Source: Streptosporangium becharense
Lineage (GTDB): Bacteria > Actinomycetota > Actinomycetes > Streptosporangiales > Streptosporangiaceae
Reading direction: 5' to 3'
DNA length: 64,000 nucleotides
NCBI RefSeq assembly: GCF_014204985.1
Contig: NZ_JACHMP010000001.1
Span: forward strand, 186,001-250,000
Made by a program: the position numbers and the translations under genes
In this document: piece after piece, positions 9,438 to 17,993 of the stretch
Layout: every line of letters starts with the position of its first letter
Numbering within the stretch: position 1 is the stretch's first letter
Notes under the pieces: model-generated
Told to the model about the DNA's origin: nothing
The model's database searches: none
Seen by the model: the letters and a program-made list of their open reading frames with translations, nothing else

Positions 9438-10459
9438 ATGACGCGGTGGTCGGCCGCCGGCCGCCACCCGCGCGAGCCGCGGAGGTTGCGGGTGATGTTG
9501 AGCCGCTTGAGCCACCGGTCCGAACCGTCGTAGCGCGGCCGGAACGACTTACGGCCGTGCACGGCGCGGAAGTTGTCGATGAACACCAGGTCTCCCGGCC
9601 GCAGGCGGACGCTGCGCATCTTGGCCTCGATCTCCGCGCACAGGGCTTCGAAGGCGCGCAGCGAACGCTCCGGCCAGCCGTCGGTCTTCATGTGGTAGGG
9701 GTCGAGCGCCATGTACGGGTCGAGGCTGTCGCCGAAGAGGATCGGCCGCTTCACCGGGTCGTCGTTCCACGACTGGATGAGCTCGAAGCTCCGGATCCGG
9801 AGCCGGTCCACCACCGGATCCCCGGTGGACTGCCGGGCGTTCTGCGGCTGGTGGGAGTTGTCCGGCATCTGGGTGAACTCCGGCTCGAACAGCGCCGCGA
9901 CGTCGAGCGAGGACCAGTCGAGGTCGCCGGCGTCGCAGACCGTCGTCTCCACCGCGTCCGGATTCTTCAGGCACATGAGCGCCACGTAGTCGCCGCGGCA
10001 CGGGTGGAAGGCGTCCTCGGTGTGCCAGGAGAGGTGCTGCAGGCTGTTGGAGCCGATCTCGTAGTTCTCGTGCCCCTTGATCGGGAGCACGTCGTGCATG
10101 ATCCGGCCGTCCTGCTGGGTCGCCCAGCCGAAGACGTCGCCCAGGACGGACGCGCACAGCAGGAAGAAGATCTCCTGGGTGAAGGACGGCGAGCCGTACT
10201 GGCTGTCGCGCCAGTGCTCGGGGGTGGGCCCGAGCAGTTCCTCGTCCACCGCCAGGCCGGACAGCACGCACAGGGCGGAGGGCTCGCCGAGGCGGAAGTC
10301 CTCCAGGAACTCCACAAGACGTGTCGGCAGGGACCTGGCCAGCACCCTGGCCTGCCGGATCAGTTCGGCGTCCTCGATGGTGTCGTACATCTTGGCGATC
10401 TCGGTGAGCAGCGGCGCCAGCTGCGCTCCGTCCTGCGGCGTCAGCGTGAGCTCATGCAC
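9431..10459 (-). CDS. VioC/AsnO-type Fe(II)/2OG amino-acid beta-hydroxylase
   Basis: This 342-residue non-heme iron, 2-oxoglutarate-dependent oxygenase belongs to the clavaminate-synthase-like group containing VioC (L-Arg 3-hydroxylase), OrfP and AsnO. HTEDAFHP carries the HxE iron ligands typical of that group. The distal His and the 2OG-binding Arg are in AVHGRKSF...YDGSDRW near the C terminus. I chose GTG at 10459 because GGAGGAG lies 7 bases upstream and the start overlaps the SRPBCC stop; a longer ORF to 10546 would overlap that gene deeply. With the VioD-like enzyme at 39673, it probably hydroxylates arginine on the way to capreomycidine. Free Asn or another amino acid is possible. Confidence 0.9.
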   Translation of the reverse strand: MHELTLTPQDGAQLAPLLTEIAKMYDTIEDAELIRQARVLARSLPTRLVEFLEDFRLGEPSALCVLSGLAVDEELLGPTPEHWRDSQYGSPSFTQEIFFLLCASVLGDVFGWATQQDGRIMHDVLPIKGHENYEIGSNSLQHLSWHTEDAFHPCRGDYVALMCLKNPDAVETTVCDAGDLDWSSLDVAALFEPEFTQMPDNSHQPQNARQSTGDPVVDRLRIRSFELIQSWNDDPVKRPILFGDSLDPYMALDPYHMKTDGWPERSLRAFEALCAEIEAKMRSVRLRPGDLVFIDNFRAVHGRKSFRPRYDGSDRWLKRLNITRNLRGSRGWRPAADHRVIY

Positions 10460-10868
10460 GGTACAGCTCCTCCACATACTTCTTGGCCCCGTCCAGCTCG
10501 GTCCGCATCCACTGGAGCTGCTCGGCGTACTCCTCGGCGGAGTCACCCGGCGACTTCACGTTCGTCATGATCAACTCACTGCCCCGATGATTGGCGGTGA
10601 CCCGGTACGGGATGAAGATCTCGGTACCGTCCGGGAGGATCACCCTGTGGTCCAGCAGGAGCAACTCCCGGTGGAAGAGGCTGGAGAGCACGACAGGGCC
10701 CTGCGGACCCGTGACGTCGTAGGTCGTCTCCGACGTCCGTTTCACGGCGAGGGCGAAGGGCGAGAACCGGGGCCAGTCCTCGACGTTGGCCACGACCCGC
10801 CAGACGAACTCCGGCGGGGCCTCGATCGAAACGCTGTAGGTGTCCGACCGCTCAGTGCGGCACTCCAC
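10452..10868 (-). CDS. SRPBCC (START-like) family protein
   Basis: This small protein of about 138 residues has an SRPBCC/polyketide-cyclase-like pattern: an N-terminal SVSIEAPPEFVW strand, VEDWPRFSPF, and a long C-terminal helix rich in W, R and E. This fold binds hydrophobic or aromatic ligands and in secondary metabolism can catalyse cyclisation or dehydration. No catalytic residues can be assigned. The start overlaps the end of the NRPS gene. GTG at 10868 has GAGGAGG at good spacing, while ATG at 10874 is too close to it. It is translationally coupled to both neighbours, so it belongs to the pathway. Its role is unknown. Confidence 0.72.
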   Translation of the reverse strand: MECRTERSDTYSVSIEAPPEFVWRVVANVEDWPRFSPFALAVKRTSETTYDVTGPQGPVVLSSLFHRELLLLDHRVILPDGTEIFIPYRVTANHRGSELIMTNVKSPGDSAEEYAEQLQWMRTELDGAKKYVEELYRA

Positions 10869-13800
10869 GCGCATCCTCCTCGATTCTGGCGGCGAGCTCT
10901 CGCAGCGAAGGGTTGGCGAACAGGTCGCGGACCGGCACCTCGACGCCGAAGGCACCGCGGATGCGGGCGATGAGCCGGGTGGCGTGAAGCGAGTTGCCGC
11001 CCAGGCCGAAGAGGTCGCCGCCGACGCCGACCTGCTCGACGCCGAGCAGGTCGGCCACCGTGGCGGCGAGCCGGCGTTCGGTCTCGGTGACCGGCGGCAG
11101 GTGGGGCACCTCGGCCGCGGCGGGTGCTCCGGCCGGCTCGGCGGCGAGCGAGACCCGCTCGGTGTCCAGCGCGAGCGCGGAGCCGAAGCTCCCGGCATGC
11201 TCGGCATGGGTCAGGACCAGGCCGGGCACCGGCTCTCCCGGGGCGACCTGGACGGCCTGCCCTCCCGTCTTCCACACGGCCAGCAGGGCGGTGACGAGGT
11301 CCGCGCCGGGTGGCAGGCAGAGGGCGACCCGGTCGCCGGAGCCGACACCGGCCCGCCGCAGCCGGTTGGCGAGCCGGCCGGCCGCCGCGTCGAGCTGCCG
11401 GTGCGTCCACCGGATGCCGTCGCCGTCGACCAGGGCCACCTCGCCCCCACCCGGGTGCCGCGCCAGCAGGTCGGTGTCGCGGAGCACCCGGTCGCGTTCC
11501 GCGGCCGTCAGGATCTCGATGTCGCCGACGCGGGCACCGGGTGCGGCGACGGCTTCACCGAGCGCGGTGAGGTAGTGGTCGATGAACCGATCGATCCGGT
11601 CGGCGTCGAACAGGTCGGTGGAGTACTCGACCGACAACGGGAGGGTCCCGTCGGGCGAGTCCGAGACGTCGACGGAGATGTCGTAGAGGGCGTAGCGCTC
11701 GGGAACGACGATGGGCTCGATGCTCACCTCGCCGAGCACGAGGTCGGCCGCGCCGATGTCGCGCGGCAGGAGGGTGAGGCCGATCTGGAACAGCGGATTG
11801 CGTCCGGCGGCCCGCTCCGGCCGCAACGCGTCGACGACCAGGTTGAACGGCACGTCCTGGTGCGCGGTGGCGTTCAGGATGGTGTCGTGGCAGCGGCGGA
11901 CCAGCTCACCGAAGGTGGGGTCGCCGTCGAGGGGGGTCCGCAGGACCAGGGTGTTGCCGAAGAATCCGACCAGGCCCTCGATGTCGGCCCGGGTCCGGCC
12001 CGAGAAGATGGAACCGATCGGCAGGTCGCGCTGCCCGGTGTAGCGGTGCAGCACGACCAGCAGCGCGGCCTGCAGCACCGCCAGCAGGGAGACCCGGTGT
12101 TCTCGCGCGCAGGCGCGCACCGCGGCGCTCAACTCGTCGGGCGTCTGCCGCGCGATGGTGTCGCCGCGGCCGGTGGGCCGGTCGGGACGCGGCCGGTCGG
12201 CGGGGAAGGACACGACGGGCAGGTCGGCCAAGGTCTCCCGCCAGTAGCCGAGCCGGTGCTCCAGCTCGGCCCCGCGCAGCCGGCGGCGCTGCCAGGCGGC
12301 GTAGTCGGCCGGCTGCACCGGCAGCGGCTCCAGGTCCGCCTCGCCTCCGGCCGCGTACAGGGCCGACAGTTCGCCGCCGAGCACGGCGGCCGACCAGCCG
12401 TCGGCCACGATGTGGTGGAAGACCAGCACCAGCGCGTGCTCGTCCGGGGCGATCCGGGCCAGCGCGTACCGGAACACCGGCCCCTGCGCCAGGTCGAACG
12501 GCCTGGCGCACTCGTCGGCGGCCCACCGCTCGACGTGGTCGGCTGGAAGGTCGATCGGCTCCAGGCGTACGGCCGGCGGCGGGTCGATCACCTGGCGCGG
12601 CACCCCGTCCTGGTTCAGGAACCTGGTGCGCAGCGCCTCGTGCCGCGTCACGAGGCGCTGCAGGGCCCTCTCCAGCGCCTCGACGTCCAGGCGGCCGCGG
12701 ATCCGCAGCGGGAACGGGATGTGGTACACGGTCGAGGCGGGGTCGTACTGGTTCATGAACCAGACCGCCTCCTGCTGGAAGGTGCAGGCCAGCGCGCCGT
12801 CGCGGGGAACCGGGACGGGACCGGCGTTCAGCGCCGCCCGCTTCGCGCGTTCGCCGGCCAGCCGGCGTTCCAGCTCGGCGATCTTCTCGTCCAGCTCGTC
12901 GTCCGGCGCCGTGTCCGGCCCGCCGGAATCGAGGAGTGCCCGGGCCAGCCCCCGGACGCTGGGATGGGTCGCGAGCATGCCGACGCTCGCCCCGTCGATG
13001 CGGCTGACCACCCGGACCGCGGCGAAGGAGTCGCCCCCCAGGCCGAAGAAGCTCGCGGTGGGATCGACGTCCGGCACGCCGAGGACCTCGCGGAAGACCT
13101 CCGCGACCTTCTCCTCCAGCCGCGCGGCCTCCGCGCTGAGCGGCTCGGCCGGCGCCTCGGAGGCGACGGGGGCGAGCGGCGCGACGGCGTCGGGACCGGC
13201 CGCCGCGACCACGACCGAAAGGCGATCGGCGCTCGCCATCGCCTCGAAGACGGCGTGCAGGCGCGCCAGGACGTCGTCGACGAAGCCCTCGTCGAAGCGT
13301 TCGCGGTGGATCAGCACCTGCAGCTCGGAGACCGGTTGCGGCGCGACCGTCAGGGTCAGCGGGAAGCTGATCTTGTCGTACAGGGCGTCCCGGCGGAACG
13401 CGGGCCGCCCCGGTTGCCCGGCTCCGGCGGAGCCGACCGCCAGGGCGGCGTTCTCCAGGACGACCAGGCTCTCGAAGAGCGCGCGGCCCGGCGTACCCGC
13501 CCACGTCTTGATGTCGGCCAGCGGCGTGTACTCGTACCGGCGCATCTGCGCGTATCGATCCTGGATGTCGCGCAGCCACGCGCCGACGTCGCCGTCGTCC
13601 GGAACGCTCACCCGCACCGGCAGCGTGTTGGCGAACAGCCCGACCATCCGCTCGACCTGGGGCAGCTCGGCGGGCCTGCCGGAGCTGGTGGAGCCGAAGA
13701 CGACGTCGGAGCGGCCGGTGTAGCGCCGCAGCACCACGGCCCACGCCGCCTGCACCAATGTCCCGAACGTGACGCGGTGGCGGGCCGCCGCCTCCCTCAG

Positions 13801-14499
13801 CCCCCGGCCGATCCGCTCGGGCAGATCCACCGTCCGGCGGCTGACCTCCCCGGTGCCGCGCCGCGGATCCCAGGGCCGCAGCGGGGCCAGGCGGCTGGGG
13901 GTGACGCCGGCGAGTGTGCGCGTCCAGAAGTCCTTGGTCGCCTCCGGGTCCTGCCGCTGCAGCCACGCGATGTAGTCGCGGTAGGGCGGCGGGTCCGGTG
14001 GGGTGGGCCCCCCGCCGGAGCGAGCCATGACCTCGGTCATGACGACCGCCACCGACCAGCCGTCCAGCAGGAGGTGGTGGTAGGTCCACGTCAGGCTGTG
14101 CCGGTCCTCCCCGAGCCGGACCAGGTGGAGGCGCTGCAGCGGCGCGGCCGTCAGGTCGAACCCGGCCGCCCGGTCCTCGGCGTGCAGCCGTTCGAGGCGT
14201 TCGCGCTGCTGTGCGGCGTCCAGGTGCGTCCAGTCGTGCCGGTGCACGGGCAGCGTCACGTCCCGGTGGACGACCTGGAGGGGCTTGTCGAGCCCTTCCC
14301 AGTGGAAGGACGTGCGCAGCGAGGGATGCGCCATGAGGACGGCGTTCCAGGTCCGCTCCAGGGCCTGGTAGTCGAGTGGCCCTTCCACCTCGTACATGTG
14401 CTGGCTGAGGTACATGTCGGCGGCGCCGTCATGCGTGCTGTGCAGCAGCATGCCCTGTTGGAGCGGTGAGAGTTCGTAGATGTCCTCGACGTCGCCCAT
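10852..14499 (-). CDS. NRPS without functional A domain: C-T-C-A(remnant)-T
   Basis: This 1215-residue NRPS has two condensation domains and two carriers but no complete A domain. C1 begins with ELSPLQQGMLLH, a signature of the DCL/dual subgroup, and has HHLLLDGWS. T1 has GGDSF near residue 490. C2 has HHIVADGW near 695. Residues ~1000-1110 resemble only the start of an A domain (WTHRQL and KTGGQAV, equivalent to A1-A2); motifs A3 to A10 are missing. T2 has GGNSL near 1167. Both carriers must therefore be loaded in trans. The A-T didomains at 22475 and 32944, the bare A protein at 7989 and the Cys-type acyltransferase-like neighbours are candidates. The stop overlaps the SRPBCC start. Confidence 0.93.
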   Translation of the reverse strand: MGDVEDIYELSPLQQGMLLHSTHDGAADMYLSQHMYEVEGPLDYQALERTWNAVLMAHPSLRTSFHWEGLDKPLQVVHRDVTLPVHRHDWTHLDAAQQRERLERLHAEDRAAGFDLTAAPLQRLHLVRLGEDRHSLTWTYHHLLLDGWSVAVVMTEVMARSGGGPTPPDPPPYRDYIAWLQRQDPEATKDFWTRTLAGVTPSRLAPLRPWDPRRGTGEVSRRTVDLPERIGRGLREAAARHRVTFGTLVQAAWAVVLRRYTGRSDVVFGSTSSGRPAELPQVERMVGLFANTLPVRVSVPDDGDVGAWLRDIQDRYAQMRRYEYTPLADIKTWAGTPGRALFESLVVLENAALAVGSAGAGQPGRPAFRRDALYDKISFPLTLTVAPQPVSELQVLIHRERFDEGFVDDVLARLHAVFEAMASADRLSVVVAAAGPDAVAPLAPVASEAPAEPLSAEAARLEEKVAEVFREVLGVPDVDPTASFFGLGGDSFAAVRVVSRIDGASVGMLATHPSVRGLARALLDSGGPDTAPDDELDEKIAELERRLAGERAKRAALNAGPVPVPRDGALACTFQQEAVWFMNQYDPASTVYHIPFPLRIRGRLDVEALERALQRLVTRHEALRTRFLNQDGVPRQVIDPPPAVRLEPIDLPADHVERWAADECARPFDLAQGPVFRYALARIAPDEHALVLVFHHIVADGWSAAVLGGELSALYAAGGEADLEPLPVQPADYAAWQRRRLRGAELEHRLGYWRETLADLPVVSFPADRPRPDRPTGRGDTIARQTPDELSAAVRACAREHRVSLLAVLQAALLVVLHRYTGQRDLPIGSIFSGRTRADIEGLVGFFGNTLVLRTPLDGDPTFGELVRRCHDTILNATAHQDVPFNLVVDALRPERAAGRNPLFQIGLTLLPRDIGAADLVLGEVSIEPIVVPERYALYDISVDVSDSPDGTLPLSVEYSTDLFDADRIDRFIDHYLTALGEAVAAPGARVGDIEILTAAERDRVLRDTDLLARHPGGGEVALVDGDGIRWTHRQLDAAAGRLANRLRRAGVGSGDRVALCLPPGADLVTALLAVWKTGGQAVQVAPGEPVPGLVLTHAEHAGSFGSALALDTERVSLAAEPAGAPAAAEVPHLPPVTETERRLAATVADLLGVEQVGVGGDLFGLGGNSLHATRLIARIRGAFGVEVPVRDLFANPSLRELAARIEEDARGVPH

Positions 14500-14502
14500 G
14501 CC

Positions 14503-15219
14503 CTACTCCCCTCTCAAACCGCTCTGCAGGGTCTCCAGGAGCTCGGCCGGAGCGTCCTGGAACCGGTGGTGCCGCCCGGGGAAGACCAGGAAGGCGGTGT
14601 CGCCGCAGCCGGCCCACCCCTTCATCTCCTCGGGTCTCACCTCGGCGTCCTCGCTCCAGCCGATGGCGGTGATCGGGCACGCGAGCCGTACCGGATCCGG
14701 CACGAGGTAGCGCCGGCTCACCTCGACGTCCGCGCGGAGGATCCTGAGATAGATGGCGACCAGCTCGGGGTGCGGCGTGTTGCCCTGCTCCCGGATGGAC
14801 TCCTCCAGCTCTGCCCGGAGCTCGGCGTCGCTCATGGTCAGCATCCGCCCCACGGGCCCGTCCTGCGGTGCCAGCTGCGAGGAGACGAACAGGCGCGCGG
14901 GAGGCCGGCCGGCCCGCTCCAGCCGGACGGCGACCTCGTACGCCGCGTAGGCCGACCAGCAGTGCCCGAACAGGGCGAAGGGTACATCCAGGTACGGCCA
15001 CAGGCCGGTGATCATGGCGTCGGCCAGGTCCTGGAACGTGTCAGGCATCGGGTCGTCGAAGCGGCTCAGCCTGCCCGGCAGCTCCACCGGCAGGAACTCC
15101 ACGGAGTTCCGCTCCTGCGGCCAGGCGCCGAACACGCCGGTGCCGCATCCCGCGTGCGGGAGGCAGAACACCCGTCCGGCCGCACTGGGCGAGGGTTCAC
15201 GTTCCAGCCAGACCGTCAT
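14503..15219 (-). CDS. TEII-fold protein with Cys nucleophile; candidate aminoacyl shuttle
   Basis: This 238-residue protein has the alpha/beta-hydrolase fold of type II thioesterases (FCLPHAGCG, PVELPGR, GRHHRF). The nucleophile elbow reads GHCWSA instead of GHSMGA, so the catalytic Ser is a Cys. The Asp region and a C-terminal His are still present. In syringomycin (SyrC) and coronamic acid (CmaE) biosynthesis, TE-like enzymes with a Cys nucleophile transfer aminoacyl groups between carrier proteins. Ordinary TEIIs hydrolyse misloaded carriers. The A-less NRPS immediately downstream favours a shuttle role; this is inference. A close paralogue with the same substitution lies at 36046-36786. 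It sits 3 bp before the NRPS start. Confidence 0.9.
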   Translation of the reverse strand: MTVWLEREPSPSAAGRVFCLPHAGCGTGVFGAWPQERNSVEFLPVELPGRLSRFDDPMPDTFQDLADAMITGLWPYLDVPFALFGHCWSAYAAYEVAVRLERAGRPPARLFVSSQLAPQDGPVGRMLTMSDAELRAELEESIREQGNTPHPELVAIYLRILRADVEVSRRYLVPDPVRLACPITAIGWSEDAEVRPEEMKGWAGCGDTAFLVFPGRHHRFQDAPAELLETLQSGLRGE

Positions 15220-15220
15220 G

Positions 15221-15412
15221 TCAGCGCGCGCTCAACGGGCGCAGATCGGTCCAGTTCCGCTCCACGTACTCCAGGCACGCCTCACGGGAGTCCTCACCGT
15301 GGACCACGCGCCAGCCCGCGGGCACGGTGAGGTGGCCCGGCCAGAGCGAGTGCTGTTCCTCGTCGTTGACCAGCACCAGGAAGGCACCATCGGGATTGTC
15401 GAACGGGTTCAT
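15221..15412 (-). CDS. MbtH-like protein
   Basis: This 63-residue protein is a typical MbtH-family partner that stabilises or activates NRPS A domains. NPFDN at the start, the SLWP segment, the GWRVV segment and the final W-T-D-L-R-P are the family landmarks. It is the only MbtH gene seen in the window, so it may serve several of the A domains here. It lies 1 bp upstream of the TEII-like gene in the minus operon. Confidence 0.97.
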   Translation of the reverse strand: MNPFDNPDGAFLVLVNDEEQHSLWPGHLTVPAGWRVVHGEDSREACLEYVERNWTDLRPLSAR

Positions 15413-15463
15413 GCCAGGGTCTCCTTCGACGGGTTGTGGAACGGGATGGAACCGGACACGCCG

Positions 15464-16225
15464 CTACCGGGGCACCGCCGTACCGAGCACGCGCACGCGC
15501 TCGCCGGCCAGCGTCATCTCCAGACGTCCGCCACGTTGGGAGAGCTGCAGCGCGGTGAGCCGGGTACGGCCCAGCCGTTCGGCCCAGTACGGCGCGAGCT
15601 TGCAGTGCGCGCTGACGCACACCTGGTCCTCGTTCACGCCGAGGGCCGGGAAGAAGGTCCGCGACACGAAGTCCACGTCGGACGAGGCCCGCGCGGTCAC
15701 GATGTGACCGCGGAACGGCTGGGCGGCCAGCGCCGCGAAGTCGGGCCGGACGGCGGCCACGGCCTGCGCCGATTCCACCTCGACCAGGATGTCGTCGCTG
15801 GAGACCGCGCAGCGCGCCGCGGCGGTGCCCAGCGCCTCCAGCAGCCCGGCGGGCGGCTCGCACGGCGCCGGTGGCACCGCCTGCAGCTCGATGGCCACCA
15901 GGTCGCCGTCGCGCTCGGCGCGCAGGACACCGTTGTCGGAGACGAAGGTGAGCCGTTTGAGACCGGTGTCCCGGTCGAACAGATGGCGGGCACTGGCGAT
16001 GGTGGCGTGGCCGCAGAGGTTGATCTCCTTGTACGGGGTGAACCAGCGCACCCGATACTCCTCCGGCGCGACGGCCGGGACCACGAAGGCCGTCGTCGGC
16101 AGGCCGATCCGGTGCGCCTCCCGCTGCATCGCGGCCTCCGCCGGGAACGCCTCCGCGACCACGACCGCGGCCGGGTTCCCGGCGAAGCTTTCGTCCGCGA
16201 AGGTGTCAACCACGTGGAACCGCAT
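15464..16225 (-). CDS. PhzF-like isomerase-fold protein
   Basis: This 253-residue protein belongs to the PhzF/diaminopimelate-epimerase-fold family: DTFADESFAGNPAAVV at the start, WFTPYKEINLCGHAT in the middle, and a second half repeating the fold. PhzF isomerises dihydro-3-hydroxyanthranilate. Relatives in NRPS clusters catalyse isomerisation or epimerisation of unusual amino acids. The start overlaps the end of the desaturase gene by 20 bp, so it is part of the same operon. The substrate cannot be told from sequence. A role in isomerising a modified amino acid is a guess. Confidence 0.88.
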   Translation of the reverse strand: MRFHVVDTFADESFAGNPAAVVVAEAFPAEAAMQREAHRIGLPTTAFVVPAVAPEEYRVRWFTPYKEINLCGHATIASARHLFDRDTGLKRLTFVSDNGVLRAERDGDLVAIELQAVPPAPCEPPAGLLEALGTAAARCAVSSDDILVEVESAQAVAAVRPDFAALAAQPFRGHIVTARASSDVDFVSRTFFPALGVNEDQVCVSAHCKLAPYWAERLGRTRLTALQLSQRGGRLEMTLAGERVRVLGTAVPR

Positions 16226-17315
16226 GCGCGGGGAGCTCCTCCCAGGTGCGGAAGACGCGGTCGATGGCCTGGCCCATCCCCCACACCTCCTGGTACGGCG
16301 GGCCTTCCGGCCCGTTGTCGATGTCCCGCTGCCGCGCGTAGGCCGCGATGGTCCAGTCCGGCGTGGCGGGATAGCGGTGGTGGTAGTCGTGGTTGGGCAG
16401 GTCGCCCACGACCACGAGCAGCCGTGACGGCAGGTGGTAGCAGAGGGTCAGCGCACTCCAGCGGATCCACGCCCACAACCCGTCACCCTTGGCCGGCACG
16501 GGCCCGCCGCAGAAGCGGGCGGAGGTGTTGGCCGCGGTGTAGAAGCGGTGACCGTACTCGGCCTTGCGCGGCGCCAGCCACTCGTGCTCGCCGAGCCGGT
16601 CCAGCAACGCGCTCAGCTGGGCGAACGCGATGACCGGGACGACGAACGCGAGCAGCAGCACCAGCAGGCCGTTGGGGAACCAGAACGGTAGCGACAGCCA
16701 CCAGCCGAACCAGAGCGCGAAGACCGCCCGCCGCAGGTGGCCGCCCCGCAGGTTGCTGGCGATCCGGCCGGCGAATCCCTTCCAGTAGAAGACCGGCGAG
16801 AGGAAGACCGTCCACGCGCGCCGCCAGAGCTGGGCCCGGGACATCCCGGGCCGGAATCCGAGGGCGGCCAGGAACTGCACCGGCGGGTCCACCTCGGTCG
16901 CGAAGACCTCCCGCCGGTGGTGGTTGTCGAAGTGCTCCTCCTTGAAGTCGCCGAAGGTGTGGAAGACGCTCAGAACCGTGACGGCCTCGCCCCAGAACCG
17001 GTCGCCGGCCGCCCGGCCCGAGAACCGCCGGTGCAACGCCTGGTGCGCGATGACCAGGACCATCATGCGGGCGCCGGCCACCGTGAGGACCCAGCCGCCC
17101 AGAAGGGCGGCGACCCAGTACGGATGCATCGTGGCCACGGCGACGGTCGAGACCGCGAGGCCGGCGAAGAACAGCGTCAGGGTCACGGCCAGGTACGAGG
17201 CCCACGTGTGACGCAGCAACGGCTGCTGTCCGGGCAGCGCCTTACCGGTCTGCCAGGTCCAGAAGTGCTGCGTCCATGACGGGAAGCGAAGATACGTGGC
17301 GCGAACGTCTTGCAC
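16206..17315 (-). CDS. Membrane di-iron fatty-acid desaturase/hydroxylase family
   Basis: This 369-residue integral membrane protein has the three histidine boxes of membrane-bound desaturases: HQALH (HxxxH) near residue 92, HFDNHHR (HxxxHH) near 127, and HDYHHR (HxxHH) near 320. Hydrophobic segments at ~45-90 and ~215-245 give a four-helix arrangement. It may desaturate or hydroxylate the lipid tail that the FAAL starter uses, or an amino acid. Some family members in NRPS clusters act on amino-acyl chains. It overlaps the PhzF-like gene and lies 3 bp after the di-iron gene. Confidence 0.92.
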   Translation of the reverse strand: MQDVRATYLRFPSWTQHFWTWQTGKALPGQQPLLRHTWASYLAVTLTLFFAGLAVSTVAVATMHPYWVAALLGGWVLTVAGARMMVLVIAHQALHRRFSGRAAGDRFWGEAVTVLSVFHTFGDFKEEHFDNHHRREVFATEVDPPVQFLAALGFRPGMSRAQLWRRAWTVFLSPVFYWKGFAGRIASNLRGGHLRRAVFALWFGWWLSLPFWFPNGLLVLLLAFVVPVIAFAQLSALLDRLGEHEWLAPRKAEYGHRFYTAANTSARFCGGPVPAKGDGLWAWIRWSALTLCYHLPSRLLVVVGDLPNHDYHHRYPATPDWTIAAYARQRDIDNGPEGPPYQEVWGMGQAIDRVFRTWEELPAHAVPRG

Positions 17316-17318
17316 GGC

Positions 17319-17993
17319 TCACGCTCCGAGACCGGTCTCCGTCGAGAGCCGGTCGAAGAAGCGCGTCCACAGCCGCCACATCTCGTCGGCCGCCTCGAAG
17401 ACCTCCTTGGCCTGCTCGGGGCTGTAGTCCGCCATCAGCGTGTGGTTCGCCTCCTCCACGTGGTCCGGCTCCTGCTCGACGTGGATGGCGACCCACTCGT
17501 TGTCGGTGACGCCGGTGACCCGCGCGATGGCCTTGCCGATGCTCGACACCATGAGCAGGTCGGTGGTCTCGGTGGCGAAGATGAAGCCGATGGCGCTCTC
17601 CCGCTTCTCCGAGGCGCGGCGGTAGCCCTCGACCAGGGCGGCGGTCTCCTCGAACGGCTCGGTCCCGGTGACCCGTTCCCGGTCGAACCCGCACTTGTCC
17701 ATCGAGTCGGCGTAGATCACTTCGTGGGCCCGCTCGACCCGGCCGCCGCCGGCCTCCTGGTTGAGGATCCGCGCGATGGCGCTCTTGGAGGCGATGTCGG
17801 GCAGGACCGCCACGCAGCGGGCCAGGAACGTCGGGAAATAGTGCAGCGGGTGCCACCACTGCTCGATGAGGACGGCGGCCTGCTCCTTGGTCAGATCCGC
17901 CGTCTCCACGGCCGCGAAGAACCGATGATCGCGAAAGGCGTGGTAGACGGCGCTCTCGGCGAGCTGGTCGTTGAGGGACAGTGTCGCGGTCAT
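17319..17993 (-). CDS. Heme-oxygenase-like di-iron oxidase (HDO) family protein
   Basis: This 224-residue, mostly helical protein resembles the iron-containing redox enzymes of the TenA/PqqC/heme-oxygenase-like fold, the superfamily of UndA, BesC and SznF. Candidate metal ligands are in HPLHYFPTF, NQEAGGG...AHE, ATETTD and HVEQEPDHVEE, in the family's E/H...E...H order. Known members cleave C-C bonds of acids or amino acids, or oxidise nitrogen (for example guanidine N-hydroxylation in SznF-type proteins). Lying next to a halogenase-like gene recalls BesC/BesD, but here no substrate can be assigned. It overlaps the downstream-transcribed hydroxylase by 4 bp. Confidence 0.85.
   Translation of the reverse strand: MTATLSLNDQLAESAVYHAFRDHRFFAAVETADLTKEQAAVLIEQWWHPLHYFPTFLARCVAVLPDIASKSAIARILNQEAGGGRVERAHEVIYADSMDKCGFDRERVTGTEPFEETAALVEGYRRASEKRESAIGFIFATETTDLLMVSSIGKAIARVTGVTDNEWVAIHVEQEPDHVEEANHTLMADYSPEQAKEVFEAADEMWRLWTRFFDRLSTETGLGA

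Noticed and set aside
9431..10546. Longer version of the VioC-like protein starting at 10546
   Set aside because: It would overlap the SRPBCC gene by 95 bp. GTG at 10459 has a strong ribosome binding site and gives the family length.
10840..14469. 1209-codon plus-strand open frame opposite the A-less NRPS
   Set aside because: The minus strand encodes recognisable C and T domains over the same stretch. The plus frame has no domain signature.
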